DNA of 64,000 bases, from positions 18,623,001 to 18,687,000 of the forward strand of contig OX335645.2 of assembly GCA_946894095.1 (NCBI GenBank). The letters are read 5' to 3'. The first letter of the stretch is position 1. The number at the start of each line of letters is the position of its first letter. A program made the translations under genes and the position numbers. This document shows positions 12,801 to 24,639 of the stretch, piece by piece. The stretch is from Incurvaria masculella. Its lineage: Eukaryota > Arthropoda > Insecta > Lepidoptera > Incurvariidae. Under the pieces are notes generated by a model. It worked only from the letters and a program-made list of their open reading frames with translations. It was not told where the DNA came from and did no database searches.

Positions 12801-15800
12801 GCGGCATTTTTTTAGATGGCAATAATAAAAATTATCTATACAAATGGTCGGGATTACTCGGCGACATAAATTCAGCTCAGGCAATGAATGCACCGCGCTA
12901 GTCGGGGCGGAATCTTCTATGCCTCCTGGCTGTGGTTTAGATGAAGTCATATTAGACAGAATTCATTTTTTTCACATTTAATTTTTTGTAGGGCAAAAAT
13001 AGGACTTTTAATAGTGCAAAAATCTAGGGGACAAGTAAAAACCAAATAACTTTGCCAAGTATATTGTGGAAACTATATCATCTGCATATAAAATATAGAT
13101 CGAGAGCTTTTGTTTGCATCGATGATAAAATTTCTAATTTATTACCGGACACGCATGCCTTTCACAGTGTTTTACTATTGAATTAAGATTTTATTGAATG
13201 TATTTCCTTAAAATTTTCGAGTCAAATTACCTTTAGGTCGTTAACACTTTTTAAGTACTCTATAATCCACCCGAAATCCATTGATACATGAGGTTAGGGG
13301 TAGTTAAAAATAAATCCTGCCAATATTTAGGTCACCATTTTTGGCATGGTGTCAAAACACTTTACAAGCATTATCATGAGTGACATTGACCCCTCTCAAA
13401 ATTAATGTATAGTAACATAGTGAAAGCTGCAATATTAATGGTTTGTATGTTCCATATAATTAAATGTAGCAGTAGAGCAAGTGCCACTAGTTCCTCTTAA
13501 AATATGGTGTAATGCACCATATGATAAACTGGATATGGGTATTCGCAATAAAAGTCCAATAAAAAAAACTCTGTTTTACCCAAAAACTACAAGTCCGAAC
13601 GATACTTGTATTTTAATTTTTACTTTAACAGCGTATAATCGAAAGCTACATTGTACTATTTCGAAGCATACAAATTGTGTAATCCTTAAGGAGATGTGCG
13701 CGGTCATGCAGATTGTGCTATAGGTGCTATAACTGTATTGGCGAGCACACTAAGCAGTTATGTATTTAATGTCATAAAACAATCTAAACAAAATGTATGT
13801 ATTTTTGGCTTAATTATGAGGCATAGCGCAATAAGTTGCTAATTGTAAATGCAAACTTTTTCCATACATCCTCACAATGCTCTCATAAATTCTAGCTAAC
13901 TTTTTGAATACTTTTTATGAGATTAAAGTTAATAGATTTTAAGGTATAGAGGGTAACTTCCTAATTTTATGGAGTTATAGCAGAATTACCTACGAACAAC
14001 CGTGACGCCATCTACATGATCGCACACACCCACTTAATTATAATCAGCTCAAGAAGGATTTCATTAAGATTCCACCCGAACTGTATCGGCTCTAACGACT
14101 GGAGGGCGGGCGGTGCGGCGCGGCAGCGGTGGGCGGGCGGCCAGCGGCTCTATCGGCGCGGCGGGCGACTGTCGATCTCTACACCTATCCGCACTCGCTG
14201 AAAACTTATTCGACAAAAATGCTAATTTCCAATCTCGAGCACCGTTTGTTCGACGCCGAATCACCACCTGCGGGGGGGAGGGGGCGGCGGGCGGAGGCCG
14301 GGAGATCGTACCACCTGAAATATGTGTGCGGGCTTGAGGCTGTAGTTTTCAGGTCAGATCAACTGTGTTCTGAACCTCGCAGTGGAAATTTTCAGACAAG
14401 TAAAAGCACGAGTCAATACAGACTAATTCACGTTTTTAATTTAATAGTATTGCAATAAATATTTAAAACATAAATGTATGACTGCACTCAAAGCTATGGT
14501 TTGTGCATAATATTAATATTATATGTTCTCTAAATTACATTGTGAATGTCCAAACGATTGACAATTTTTAAATAATATCTAAACAAATATAAATTCAATT
14601 ATAATTGCGTTATACAACAAGAAATTATTTCTTAACTGCTTATTTAAAATAAAAAAAATAATGAATATGAATAAGAACGAATCTAAAACTAGAACAACTT
14701 ATAATATCAGCATCGCAAATCCACAATTGTTTTGTAAGCTTCTTGTGCATCTAAAAGATCAAATCTTACGGCCAAAATTAATTATACACAAGCGGGCACT
14801 ATATCGGCCTCTATAAAAAGGATTGGCACCCGAGCACGCTTAACTCATACAAAAGTTGCTCTTATTACTTTCACTATCGAGGAATGCGATAATCGAAATC
14901 TCCCGTTAATTATACCATTTACATTGCAAAGGAGTTTTCCCGCAATCTGACGCGCTATCTCGCTACATCGCCTGCTGTCGGTTCTCATGCAATGTCGACG
15001 CGCTCGAAAAATGGCCAAGAACTTATCGTAGAATGCTAATTAATTAAAACAATTATCACAATTTTTTTCTACACATTTTCGAACACAATAACTGTATTGT
15101 TTTTGTTTAATTGCCTACATGATTCGGTAAAAAATATGTATATCAATCTTACAATACCGAATACCGAAATAACGGACTGTAAAAATTATTCTCTTGGGTC
15201 AGGTATATAAATAATATTTGATAATGTTCTTAAAAAAATATTAACAGCTAAATAATGGACTAAGGGATAGGAGTATTAGGCTAATTATATGATAGTAGAT
15301 GTGGTATCAGATCCGCCATTCATAAGTATAAATACTTTTTCGTACTAAGCAGGTACGTCGCTTATTCCAGGGAATAATGAATGTTCAATCTTTGCAGTCA
15401 ATGCAGATGAAGCGTTAAATAAATGTATGTAGATATAATCTTAAACACTACGAGTAGTAGGCAATCATTACGAGAGGAGGGACTGTAGAATTCAAAATTA
15501 TGGATATACAGCCGGTGGCGAAATTGGTAGACCCAATACCCGCGTACCTATGATATGTTTTGCTGGTTCGGGTCCAGCCTTGCAGTATATTCGTAAAGAA
15601 GTTCTTTTTACTGGGCTCTTTCTTCAATTTATGTATCCTTGCTTCGCGATCGATTATACATACATACATATCACATTCCGTAGCCATTAATGCCCAGTTA
15701 CATAGAACAAAACTATGCACTGGCTATTCGACCTTTGTCAGTGACGGCGGACGACGGCGGGCGGTGCGGGAAGGGGTGGGGAGAGGGCCGAGGTGGCCGC

Positions 15801-15995
15801 ACTAGTAATGGCAATTTTTCAAGATGTCCGCCGCCGATAGCGCGCCCATTTTAATGTAAATTTATTAAAATACATTATATTCCTTTATAGTGCCAAGCCG
15901 TTGTGAGGAACAGCACTCGCTCATTAAGCCCGTTGGACATGGATCGTTTGGGGTTGTAAACATTGCAAGGTTCTCAGTTTGAGTTTCTGTTCCGT
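9891..15995. other. Long gene-free stretch with GC islands
   Basis: No coding gene, RNA gene or full repeat was recognised over 6 kb. The DNA is AT-rich with GC-rich islands at about 11160-11230, 11640-11860, 14090-14340 and 15730-15810. A TATAAAAAG motif at 14812-14820 sits at the end of a moderately GC-rich block, but no transcript start or ORF follows. Overlapping ORFs in the islands are compositional. The stretch may belong to the regulatory or intronic DNA of a neighbouring gene. Confidence 0.4.
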
Positions 15996-15999
15996 ATAT

Positions 16000-16235
16000 A
16001 GATGATATGGATGGCTCATTGTAAACCTACTGTCATGATATTAGCCCAACACACCTCATGGGAGCTTGGTGACATGCCAGGACCTTCCTTTCATTGCACA
16101 GTTACATTGAATTGGATGAAAAACACGCACTATTCCCCGCGTTCAATGGTACCAATCTGGGCGGGATTAACCCTTCCACCTAGTAAGTAAGGAAGAGGAT
16201 CTATAGTTTTACATGTAATTCGAACCACGAACGAC
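16000..16235 (-). mobile_element. tRNA-derived SINE, 3' part
   Basis: This is a reverse copy carrying GATATTAGCCCAACACACC, GACATGCCAGGACCTTCC and TTACATTGAATTGGATG. It ends near the GAATTCGAACCAC region, so the tRNA-like head is missing. The A-tail is eroded. Confidence 0.75.
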
Positions 16236-18683
16236 GAATCCCGTAGTCCTAGATCTCATTGAATGTAGTTTCTAAGTGTATTTGGGTATCTGTAATAAAA
16301 GTACATTATCAACTTTCCTTATACAGTTATGTTTCGCGGAGATAGCTGTACATAACTGTCATAAGCCAACATACATAAACACCCAAGGTACACTGAAATT
16401 ATTAATATTAATATAAGTTTGAGTTTGGATCTGCTTTTAATAACTGGTAGATAAAGCAAATCAATACAATTTCAGTTGTGACCCGTTATTACAGTTTAAT
16501 ATTTAGATCAACAATCTCGTACCCCTTATATTAATTAGCTCATGTATGAACTCCACTGGTTTATCGTTTTGAGGTGCGCCCTTGCTTTTTATTTTTACCG
16601 CTAATATGCGGTCTCATCATCATTAAACGTATAAGTATATTACGCAGCAACAAAAGGATCTGGACGCATACGGTAAAAAATAAAAGCCTACTCCGTAAAC
16701 GGTGCCAACAATTACGAATGGACGCCGTTGCCACGAAACGCAAGACCCTTTAAAATAACAGCCAAAATTAGACCCGCCGTCGCGCAAAAACATCAACCCT
16801 TCCGTAGCGGCGGCGGCGCAGGGAAGGCCGCGTTCGAATCGGAAAAAATAAGCCGCCGCTATCGGGCGCGGGCATTTTTTGGCGCTAGCCGCGGTAATAA
16901 TTAACATTTTTTCTGGGGCAGATAAGGTCTCGTTTATGGGCAGGGGGGGCGGAGCGGCGGAGGGGAGGTGCGGGGTGGTACCGTCACGCGTGTCGCTCGT
17001 CGCTCCACGTGCCCATATTGCGATGCAGGTGCGCTGTCACTCGTGGTGAATGAGAGGACGCTGCGCTGTAATAATGCATTTTATTAAATATCGTGCATGC
17101 AATTACCGTATTTGATCTTAATATTCAGTTCAGAAGCTACCGTGAAATGTTGCTGCCCGATCTAAAATAAATTGCTAGGCAATGCAATTTGAGTTCTTTT
17201 TTTTTATAATTTGAGAGATGAAAATATAAATAATGTTTAGTTTAAAATAGATAACTATAAGCTAGCTTCAAATAACTACTATGCAGCTTAAATCCTCATA
17301 CTCATGTATTTCCGGTGAGAAACGAAAATTTGACCACCTAAGAAATGCAAATAATCATAGCTGCTGCGGAGCGGGACGGATCACGATGAAACAGTTTGAG
17401 TATTTATGAATAGTTAGACGCGAATTGCGACTCGATCAAAACAAGGAGCGTTTTGTAGTGGCATCGTGAGTGATTGTACACGCTTCGCGGTTTGGTGATT
17501 GATTGTGTGTGATGTCGCGTGCCTAAGCTTATGACTGATCAATTAAACTCGCACAAATACACTTGGCGGTTATTTTATAAATTCGGGAACCCCTACCATA
17601 AGAAATTCCAACAATCTTACTTTATTTAACGTCATTGTAATTACGTAAGTAACCTTTCACGCATTAGTAATGCGAAAACAAATATTTATAACCGCTCGAA
17701 TTAATGCATTAAGTGCCCGCATAAATATCAACCACTATCCGCATCGAGTACACTATGCAAACAAGACTATCGCTTCGCAGCCAACAATAGAACCTCTGCC
17801 GATGTCCACCGCAAGAGCATAAATCTGGTGACAGCGGCGGCGGGGACCGGACATTAGTGTAATTGAAAGTCTTACACAACCCTAGCGCAGCCCATAGACG
17901 CGAATACTAGGCGATATCGAATATCGTGAATCCAGCCAGGGTTGTCACATCTCGCACTTCCGCCGATGTAGTCACCGGCTTGTTGCACCGAGTTTAAAGT
18001 GATCTATTATTTCACCGGATATTATGATATTGATTTCAAGCATGCAAATAGTATGAACAGGGCTCCTGGGCAAGTGTCAGAATATAGACATCACCAGTGT
18101 CAGAATGGCCCATTTTTTTAAATAAAATACAATATTTAATTTAATGTGTGGGAAAATTCGGAAAAGGGGGACATTGTGTATACCGCGCTGCGGCGCTCCC
18201 GTACGTGATGGCTTATACAGTTTGCAGTTATTTAATAAAACTAAAGAAATCCTTATTCCATTAAAACGGGTTATTCATCCACACTGTAAGCTTGTGTACA
18301 TCCGAGCTATATCATTAATATATTTATATACGAATAGCACAAAGATATCGTAAATTTAATCTACATAATAAATCAAGATTGCAAGTCATCCATCATAGCA
18401 GCGGTCTAACAAGTTCCCTGATCTCATTACACCTCCGATAAATCGACTGCGATGGTAGGCCGATTACGGCCCAAGTATGAACACATCGCTGCAGCAGTCA
18501 ATATAAATAAAACATTATTCGTGTCTGTATTTGGTCATAACTGCGCTTTTGATGACATCTCTCACCAGTATGTCGAAAAATTTAGGCATTCAAAAATAAT
18601 AATTAAATAATTTCACATTTAGATCTGTCATAGATTTAATACAACTACTACAATTTTTTCCAAATATCTGTAATGTTTAATTC
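16236..18683. other. Gene-free stretch with GC islands
   Basis: No gene could be supported. GC-rich segments lie at about 16770-17060 and 17740-17970. Between them are homeodomain- and octamer-like words, such as ATGCAAAT at 17345-17352 and TTAATGCATTAA at 17700-17711, which could be transcription-factor sites. This is weak evidence on its own. Confidence 0.35.
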
Positions 18684-19606
18684 AATAAAAACTATATCAA
18701 AAACAAGAATTAAATACGTACTAGCTAAAATAAAAACAGCAGTCGAGCAGTCGAGCAGTCGAGACGGGATTGCAGCAGTGCCGGGGGCCCCGACAACCCT
18801 GGTGCCCATCAGACGAGATAAAACCGTCCAGGAGCAGTCGAGACGGGATTGCAGCAGTGCCGGGGGCCCCCGACAACCCTGGTGCCCATCAGACGAGATA
18901 AAACCGTCCAGGAGCAGTCGAGACGGGATTGCAGCAGTGCCGGGGGCCCCCGACAACCCTGGTGCCCATCAGACGAGATAAAACCGTCCAGGAGCAGTCG
19001 AGACGGTATTGCAGCAGTGCCGGGGGCCCCCGACAACCCTGGTGCCCATCAGACGAGATAAAACCGTCCAGGAGCAGTCGAGACGGGATTGCAGCAGTGC
19101 CGGGGGCCCCCGACAACCCTGGTGCCCATCAGACGAGATAAAACCGTCCAGGAGCAGTCGAGACGGGATTGCAGCAGTGCCGGGGGCCCCCGACAACCCT
19201 GGTGCCCATCAGACGAGATAAAACCGTCCAGGAGCAGTCGAGACGAGATTGCAGCAGTGCCGGGGGCCCCCGACAACCCTGGTGCCCATCAGACGAGATA
19301 AAAACCGTCCAGGAGCAGTCGAGACGGGATTGCAGCAGTGCCGGGGGCCCCCGACAACCCTGGTGCCCATCAGACGAGATAAAACCGTCCAGGAGCAGTC
19401 GAGACGGGATTGCAGCAGTGCCGGGGGCCCCCGACAACACTGGTGCCCATCAGACGAGATAAAAACCGTCCAGGAGCAGTCGAGACGGGATTTCAGCAGT
19501 GCCGGGGGCCCCCGACAACCCTGGTGCCCATCAGACGAGATAAAAACCATCCAGGAGCAGTCGAGACGGGATTGCAGCAGTGCCGGGGGCCCCCGACAAC
19601 CTCTGG
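18684..19606 (-). repeat. 80-81 bp minisatellite made from the 3' tail of a LINE
   Basis: The word AGACGGGATT (with rare variants) recurs at 18762, 18841, 18921, 19001, 19081, 19161, 19241, 19322, 19402, 19483 and 19564. This gives ten full units and a partial one, with a period of 79-81 bases. Each unit contains the GC palindrome GGGGGCCCCC; the first lacks one C. Units are nearly identical, so the array is young. On the left, 18684-18740 matches the sequence after the single unit at 63484-63536 in inverted orientation, which shows that the array is an amplified LINE 3' end read on the - strand. ORFs across it only read the repeat. Confidence 0.95.
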
Positions 19607-20569
19607 TCTGGGCATTCGTCGGAAGTAGGATGTCTAACTTGTCCTTGAACCTCAAATTAATGAGATAACGGTAATGTGTAATGTCGTATCCTGGATTATT
19701 CCATACGGTGATTTCACAAAAAATCAAGCAAAGAATACAAGAATTATAATATTATACAGTTAATATTTGAAAAAAATACAAAATAATTTTTCTCTTCCAA
19801 TTTCATAAATAATAATCTGTGAACATGTTTGGCCTAGGTCGAAATTTTTTTAGCTAGATGTCGTTGTATAACCTCAAATGAATCCATTAAATCCATCACC
19901 ATTAGTATTTTTTTTTCATTAAGAATATCTGCAGACAAAACGAAAGAATACTGTATTATTATCTCTGCCTATCCCTCCGGTAATGCGTTCGTAAAATTCG
20001 ATCACAAGGGCACGTATCTTCGCCGAAGGAATCCTGTCACACAATTGCGAAACGAATTCATGTTGCGTACGTCGATTGCCAAATGCGATTTAGCGGAAGT
20101 CGCTTTGGTGCAGTCGCCGACGGACACTATCGACGCGATCTGTCCAAATGTCCGAAATAATATATTCGGTCTATGCACCGACATGGCACGCACCGAAAAG
20201 CATTCCCAGTCTGAACAAATTCTCAGACAGTCAATTCCAATGAGTAAGGAAGGACCTATGAAGCGGAAAAACAAGCAGTAGTACCAGCAACTTAAACGCA
20301 TTTTGCACAAAGGTTCTCACAATGCCTTTTTTATATTAAAAAAAAAACTAAACATTAAATTGGCTGATCGAAGAGGGAAGCTCGAGCATAGCATTCCCTT
20401 TTGAGATTTGGCAAACATGCTTTCGTATGTCCGACTGTTCTCCTCTACGGTCGCATTTCTCGTGAAATTTTGTTAGCAGAAAGGGGAGGATTTTTTTGGT
20501 CTAGTCAGTTTTTAAAATTTTGTTAAAATAGTCACGAGGTCTACAGCTCAGAGTGCCACTAGTGTCTAA
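19607..20569. other. Intergenic stretch
   Basis: No gene is seen. A moderately GC-rich block at about 19980-20290 carries overlapping ORFs on both strands (78 and 102 codons) with no recognisable domain. Confidence 0.35.
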
Positions 20570-20738
20570 GGCTGTGATAAATAGTCATAACAGTAACTAG
20601 GACTAACGAAAAGTAGAACTTTGTGACGTCACTTTGACACTTTTTGTATGGATGAAATCTCAAATGAAATGCAAATTGATGTCACAAAGTACTACTTATC
20701 GTTAGTCTTAGTTTCTGTTACGACTATTTATCTCAGCC
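20570..20738. mobile_element. Short fold-back element (MITE-like)
   Basis: The left arm, from GGCTGTGATAAATAGTC to AGAACTTTGTGAC, is an imperfect inverted copy of the right arm, from GTCACAAAGTACT to GACTATTTATCTCAGCC. The arms are about 58 bases each around a 50-base loop. A transcript would form a long hairpin. Confidence 0.8.
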
Positions 20739-21379
20739 TCAATGTTGATACATTCCTAGCAAACGCGAAGCTTGTACGTGCCGCCAAATTAAAGTGCTAC
20801 GTAGGCCGTAGCGCTATCGGCCAACATTGCGCATCATAGTTGTGCTCTAGTACATAATGGGAAAGGCGGCACACGAGGGTGACGCTTAGCGACCGGCACG
20901 GCATGTAAAATGTAAGTGGCAAGTGAGGCGGGCGGTCGTGCGCGGTAGGGCGGGCGGGCGGGCGAGGCGGGGCGGTGGGCCAGTGTGCCACTCGTGTGTG
21001 CTGACGTGATCGCATCGTAAACAGCCGCCTTTGCATAGATTTAAAAAGAGCGATATGTAAATGGCAACCCTTTACCCCACTGCTGTATTTGTTCCTTCGA
21101 AATGTGCTCGCGACTCGTGTAGATTGAATAAAGCTAAAGTAGGGGAGGTGTGGGTGTTGCACAATCACGAATACAGCGTGTGTGTTCCAGATTCTGTGCG
21201 GGAATATAGTCCTTGAGGATAATATGTTATATACGAGTATATAACCAGCGCACACGATAGACAATTCCTACCCAATCAAACCAATTGGTGTGACGGGAAA
21301 GAAGAATTGACACGGAGTACAAGTCTCGGCAGCTAACTAGAACCTAATGGCCACGTTACGAATCTAAGGCTCCATTTTG
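20739..21379. other. Intergenic stretch with GC-rich block
   Basis: A GC-rich block with GGGCGGGCGGGCGGGCG-like sequence lies at about 20920-20985. No gene or RNA was recognised. Confidence 0.35.
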
Positions 21380-21645
21380 TACACTCAAACGCGCACGTTA
21401 CGATACGGTACGATATGTTTTTTCAAATACTGTCAACCCAACTTAAACGTACCTGCCACATGCAAACATATTCCCATACGTATTGGAGGGTTTGTGTGGG
21501 TGAGAACTGACTTGAAGAATGCATTTTTAGAGCACATTCGCAAGCGGTGGCGATGTTTCGACTGTGTGGCATACGACACGACCACGGATTCCCAAATAAG
21601 TATATGATCACTTTGATCATACGGCGGATAAAGACCGCATGCCGC
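21380..21645 (-). repeat. Interspersed repeat family C, copy 1
   Basis: Read on the - strand it matches 36345-36560: AAAAATGCATTCTTC, AAACCCTCCAATACGT and ACGTTTAAGTTGGGTTG occur in the same order and spacing. A third, shorter copy lies at 53325-53400. The origin of the family is unknown, and no coding potential is shared between copies. Confidence 0.75.
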
Positions 21646-22375
21646 TCCTTCCTGGCTATTCAGTGTGTGCACGCTATCACAACCTTTACGACAGAATGCG
21701 TCCCAAGCCCAAAAGTAGATGTAAAATTTGTATATGCTCGCAGTATCTCATTACGGACTTTTGTGTTTAGATTTATTTCGTTTTTGTCTAAGAAAGTGAA
21801 GCAGATGTATATGACGTACTGATAATAGTAACGATGCAAAGCAGTGTTCCTAAAGCAACGCGTGCCTCTACGTTCGGTGTTTAAGTATATGAAGCGATTT
21901 CCAAGTAATTATTCCCCCGCTTGTGTTATTAAACAACTTCAGTTACTGCGGCTAATTTAGGTTAATTTCAGTTACAGTTTTGTGCAGTCGCGCGGAGCAC
22001 GCACTCGCCGCCATTAGGTACTTAGTTGCACACACAAAAAGCCATTTCCATCACCTGCAACCGGTAACTGCAGAATGCGACTCGAAAATTTATTACGATT
22101 TCGGAATCAAATATTAGGGCTCCGAATTCGTCAGGAACCCTTATAATTTAGTCATGTTCGTGCGTCAATGCATCGGATCACAACCCTCGTTTTTTATCTT
22201 GTTATATTTTTGGCTGAAGTACACAAATGCAAACAAATAGAAAAAATAAGAATACATAAAAAATATAAGTATAAAAAATTACTCAAATGTCCTTATCGAT
22301 TAAAGTGTTATTAGACTGGTCACAAAATCAGATCAGGATATTTTGACTACCATTGTTTTCAGAGTAAACAGATAC
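21646..22375. other. Intergenic stretch
   Basis: Unique AT-rich sequence without a recognised gene or repeat. Confidence 0.3.
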
Positions 22376-22545
22376 ATCGGTAATGAAAAATTGTCCGTGT
22401 TTTCATCCCGTTCAATGCAGCCGTGGTCATAAATGAAAGTACGGCACCTAATTCCTTCGGTAATGCGGTGTGTTGTGTTGGCACATCACGACGGTGGGAG
22501 TGGTCATAAGTCATCCTTATCCAGTTAGATAAAAAAGGCAGATGC
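22376..22545 (+). mobile_element. SINE fragment, 3' part
   Basis: It carries AATTGTCCGTGTTTTC, TTCAATGCAGCCGTG, CCTAATTCCTTCGG and CATCCTTATCCAG, matching the last 170 bases of the SINE family. The tRNA-like head is missing. Confidence 0.7.
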
Positions 22546-22714
22546 AAGAAAAGTATCAGGAGGTAACGCTAATACCTAAAGCATAATTTGAATGTGTTAT
22601 CTCCTTTGGCACTTACATGACATACTTTGCGCATTTCTTCAAACTGTCGTTTGGTATGAATTTTTTTAGGTTGACTTGTCAGAGAATCCCATCTATCCTT
22701 TATGTAAATGTTTT

Positions 22715-23097
22715 CTAATTTAGATTTATTTTTCGATAATGCAGTAAAATAAATGATTATAGAAGTTAACTGAACTTTTGATTTTTGTATAGTATATTTT
22801 ATTAATTTTTTTAAGTTATAGACGTTTTTTTGTTTTGTATTGTTTGGTCTAGATAGTTTTTTTTTTCTCATTTTTTTTTCAATTCCGCTTCTTTTTTTTA
22901 TTTTCTTACATCGAGTAAGTTTTCGTAGCACGTAATGTGTTTTGTTTGTGGGTATTTTCCCTTATTCTCAGAACCTTGAAATCTGTTAATTCTGTGTTAT
23001 TTTGTTTAATGGAATCTTTTTGGTTTAAATATTATGTGTATTGTTTAAATTTGTATGTTTTGTGTAACTGTTTGATTCCTAAATAAATAAATAAAAT
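22715..23097 (+). mobile_element. 5'-truncated LINE copy, last ORF2 codons plus 3' UTR
   Basis: This matches the 3' end of the LINE at 37855-41736 in opposite orientation. TTTAGATTTATTTTTCGATA corresponds to the end of ORF2. It is followed by GTATTGTTTGGTCTAGATAG, GTGTAACTGTTTGATTCCT and a terminal AATAAATAAATAAAAT tail. It is a dead-on-arrival copy of the same family. Confidence 0.85.
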
Positions 23098-23604
23098 ATC
23101 ACAAATATCCTAAAAGCCATAATTTAAATATAGCAAAATATCAAATATCAAACCAGACAATTGCAATGTTTTATTTTCCGTTGTGGCCGGTTTTGGTAAG
23201 TAAATATCTCCTTCTGTATTCATATCATATTGTCAACTGAAAACATTCATATTTCATGAGCCACACCTCACTTTTAAAATAACCTCGCAGCCGTTTGATT
23301 AATTAACATATTAGGCAATGTGTATTCCGAACGAGGTCAAAATCTGATAACAGTCGGACCGCGCCCACCTAGAGCACGGAGCGGGCGGCGGCGGCGGCGG
23401 CGGCGCCCTATCTACGTAGGTGCGTAGAATTTCTTCTAATTAATATTTACAGAAGGAATAGTCATGTCGCGAGGACTCATGCATATTCAGTAGCCGCGCT
23501 TAGCAGAGGCAATCAATCATGCGGTCGGTGTACGCGACGTCTGGTATACTCGCAGAACACTTAGCGCCCTTCTACCTATTTCTGACACAAGTATAAAAGT
23601 AATA
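23098..23604. other. Intergenic stretch with GGC microsatellite
   Basis: A (GGC)n run sits at about 23386-23405 within a GC-rich block. GATA-type words (CTGATAACAG at 23345, CCTATCTACG at 23407) flank it. No gene is seen. Confidence 0.4.
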
Positions 23605-23912
23605 GAACCGCCCGTAAGCTATGTTCCCCATGAGAACGTAGTTAGCAAATCATTTGGTCGTCTTTCTTGATTGTTTGTTTCAACATCGCCCATTAAAATA
23701 TCTGTGTTTGCACATTCTCGTTCGATAAATGAAAAGTAAAGAGCGAAAAGAAAATCCTAAACATATTTTCGTTTCTCTGTGGTCAGGATATTCTTTTTCG
23801 AAAAAACAAAAACACGCAGAAACCGATATTAGTTAACTCATGGTAGATACCAAAAATCCAGTTAAATGAAACGGAGGTTTCAAAATTATTTACTGGGGGA
23901 GCGCAATTTCTG
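23605..23912. mobile_element. Fold-back MITE family E, copy 1, damaged right end
   Basis: It starts with CCGCCCGTAAGCTATGT and contains AACGTAGTTAGCAAATCATTTGG, with inverted counterparts further right ending GGGGGAGCGCAATTT. The best copy is 28294-28669. The outer right terminus is missing, and a poly-G run follows shortly after. Confidence 0.65.
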
Positions 23913-23962
23913 TGATGTCACATCGCATCACAGTGTTACCATATTTTTAAATATGTAATGGA

Positions 23963-23980
23963 GGGGGGGGGGGGGGGGGG
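23963..23980 (+). repeat. Poly-G tract, 18 bases
   Basis: Eighteen consecutive G residues follow a GA dinucleotide. Such a run is rare in AT-rich insect DNA and its length may be uncertain in sequencing. Confidence 0.9.
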
Positions 23981-24639
23981 ATTTATCGATTCACTGTTAA
24001 ATCTATAACAATACCAGCAACCTGACTCAACGAGTGACGTAGTCAACGCTAACTCTCATAAAATATATATGTGTTGGTTCGATTTTTTCTTCAGATGAAT
24101 TTATGTCAAAAGATTCATATGTCACTTTTTTACTATAGCATAGCAATAGTAAGATTTAATTATAATAACAGTACTGCCTACGTAGATGTCACTGTTTAAC
24201 TTATAATTATTGATTTTTACATAAAATATAATCTTTGTCTTCGAGACTTTAATTATCTTTTATCGGTTACCCACACAATACAGTAATTTATTCATTTCTG
24301 TAAACGCTTTGTCCAATCTACGGTAGTTACATTTTCTCTTGTTGCTTTTTGTATTCGCTTCTAGACATACATTTTCTCGTAATACATATAAATAATTAAA
24401 CAAACGCCCTTATCTATTCGAGCGAAGGTCCGTTGCGACTAAAGTTACGACATATTCTCACAATAAATCGCCGTCGTCATATCCGCGATAGCCGGCGAGA
24501 TTCCGGCCGCGCGGTCAGCGCGCCCTCGATCTAGGGTTGCCTCCTTCACTGCAATCCCTTCACATAATACTTTGTACTTTTTATGTTCTTCACGTTAAGT
24601 AAGGCAACCTGCAACATTCCAGATATCGGGACGTCCTTA
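23981..24639. other. Intergenic stretch
   Basis: AT-rich sequence with one GC-rich block at about 24470-24540. No gene was recognised. Confidence 0.3.

Noticed and set aside
18741..19606. CRISPR-like regular repeat array
   Set aside because: Units are directly adjacent with no spacers, the genome is eukaryotic, and the unit equals a LINE 3' tail.
18648..19727. Repeat-spanning ORFs of 70-172 codons on both strands
   Set aside because: They read the minisatellite units in several frames and have no independent support.
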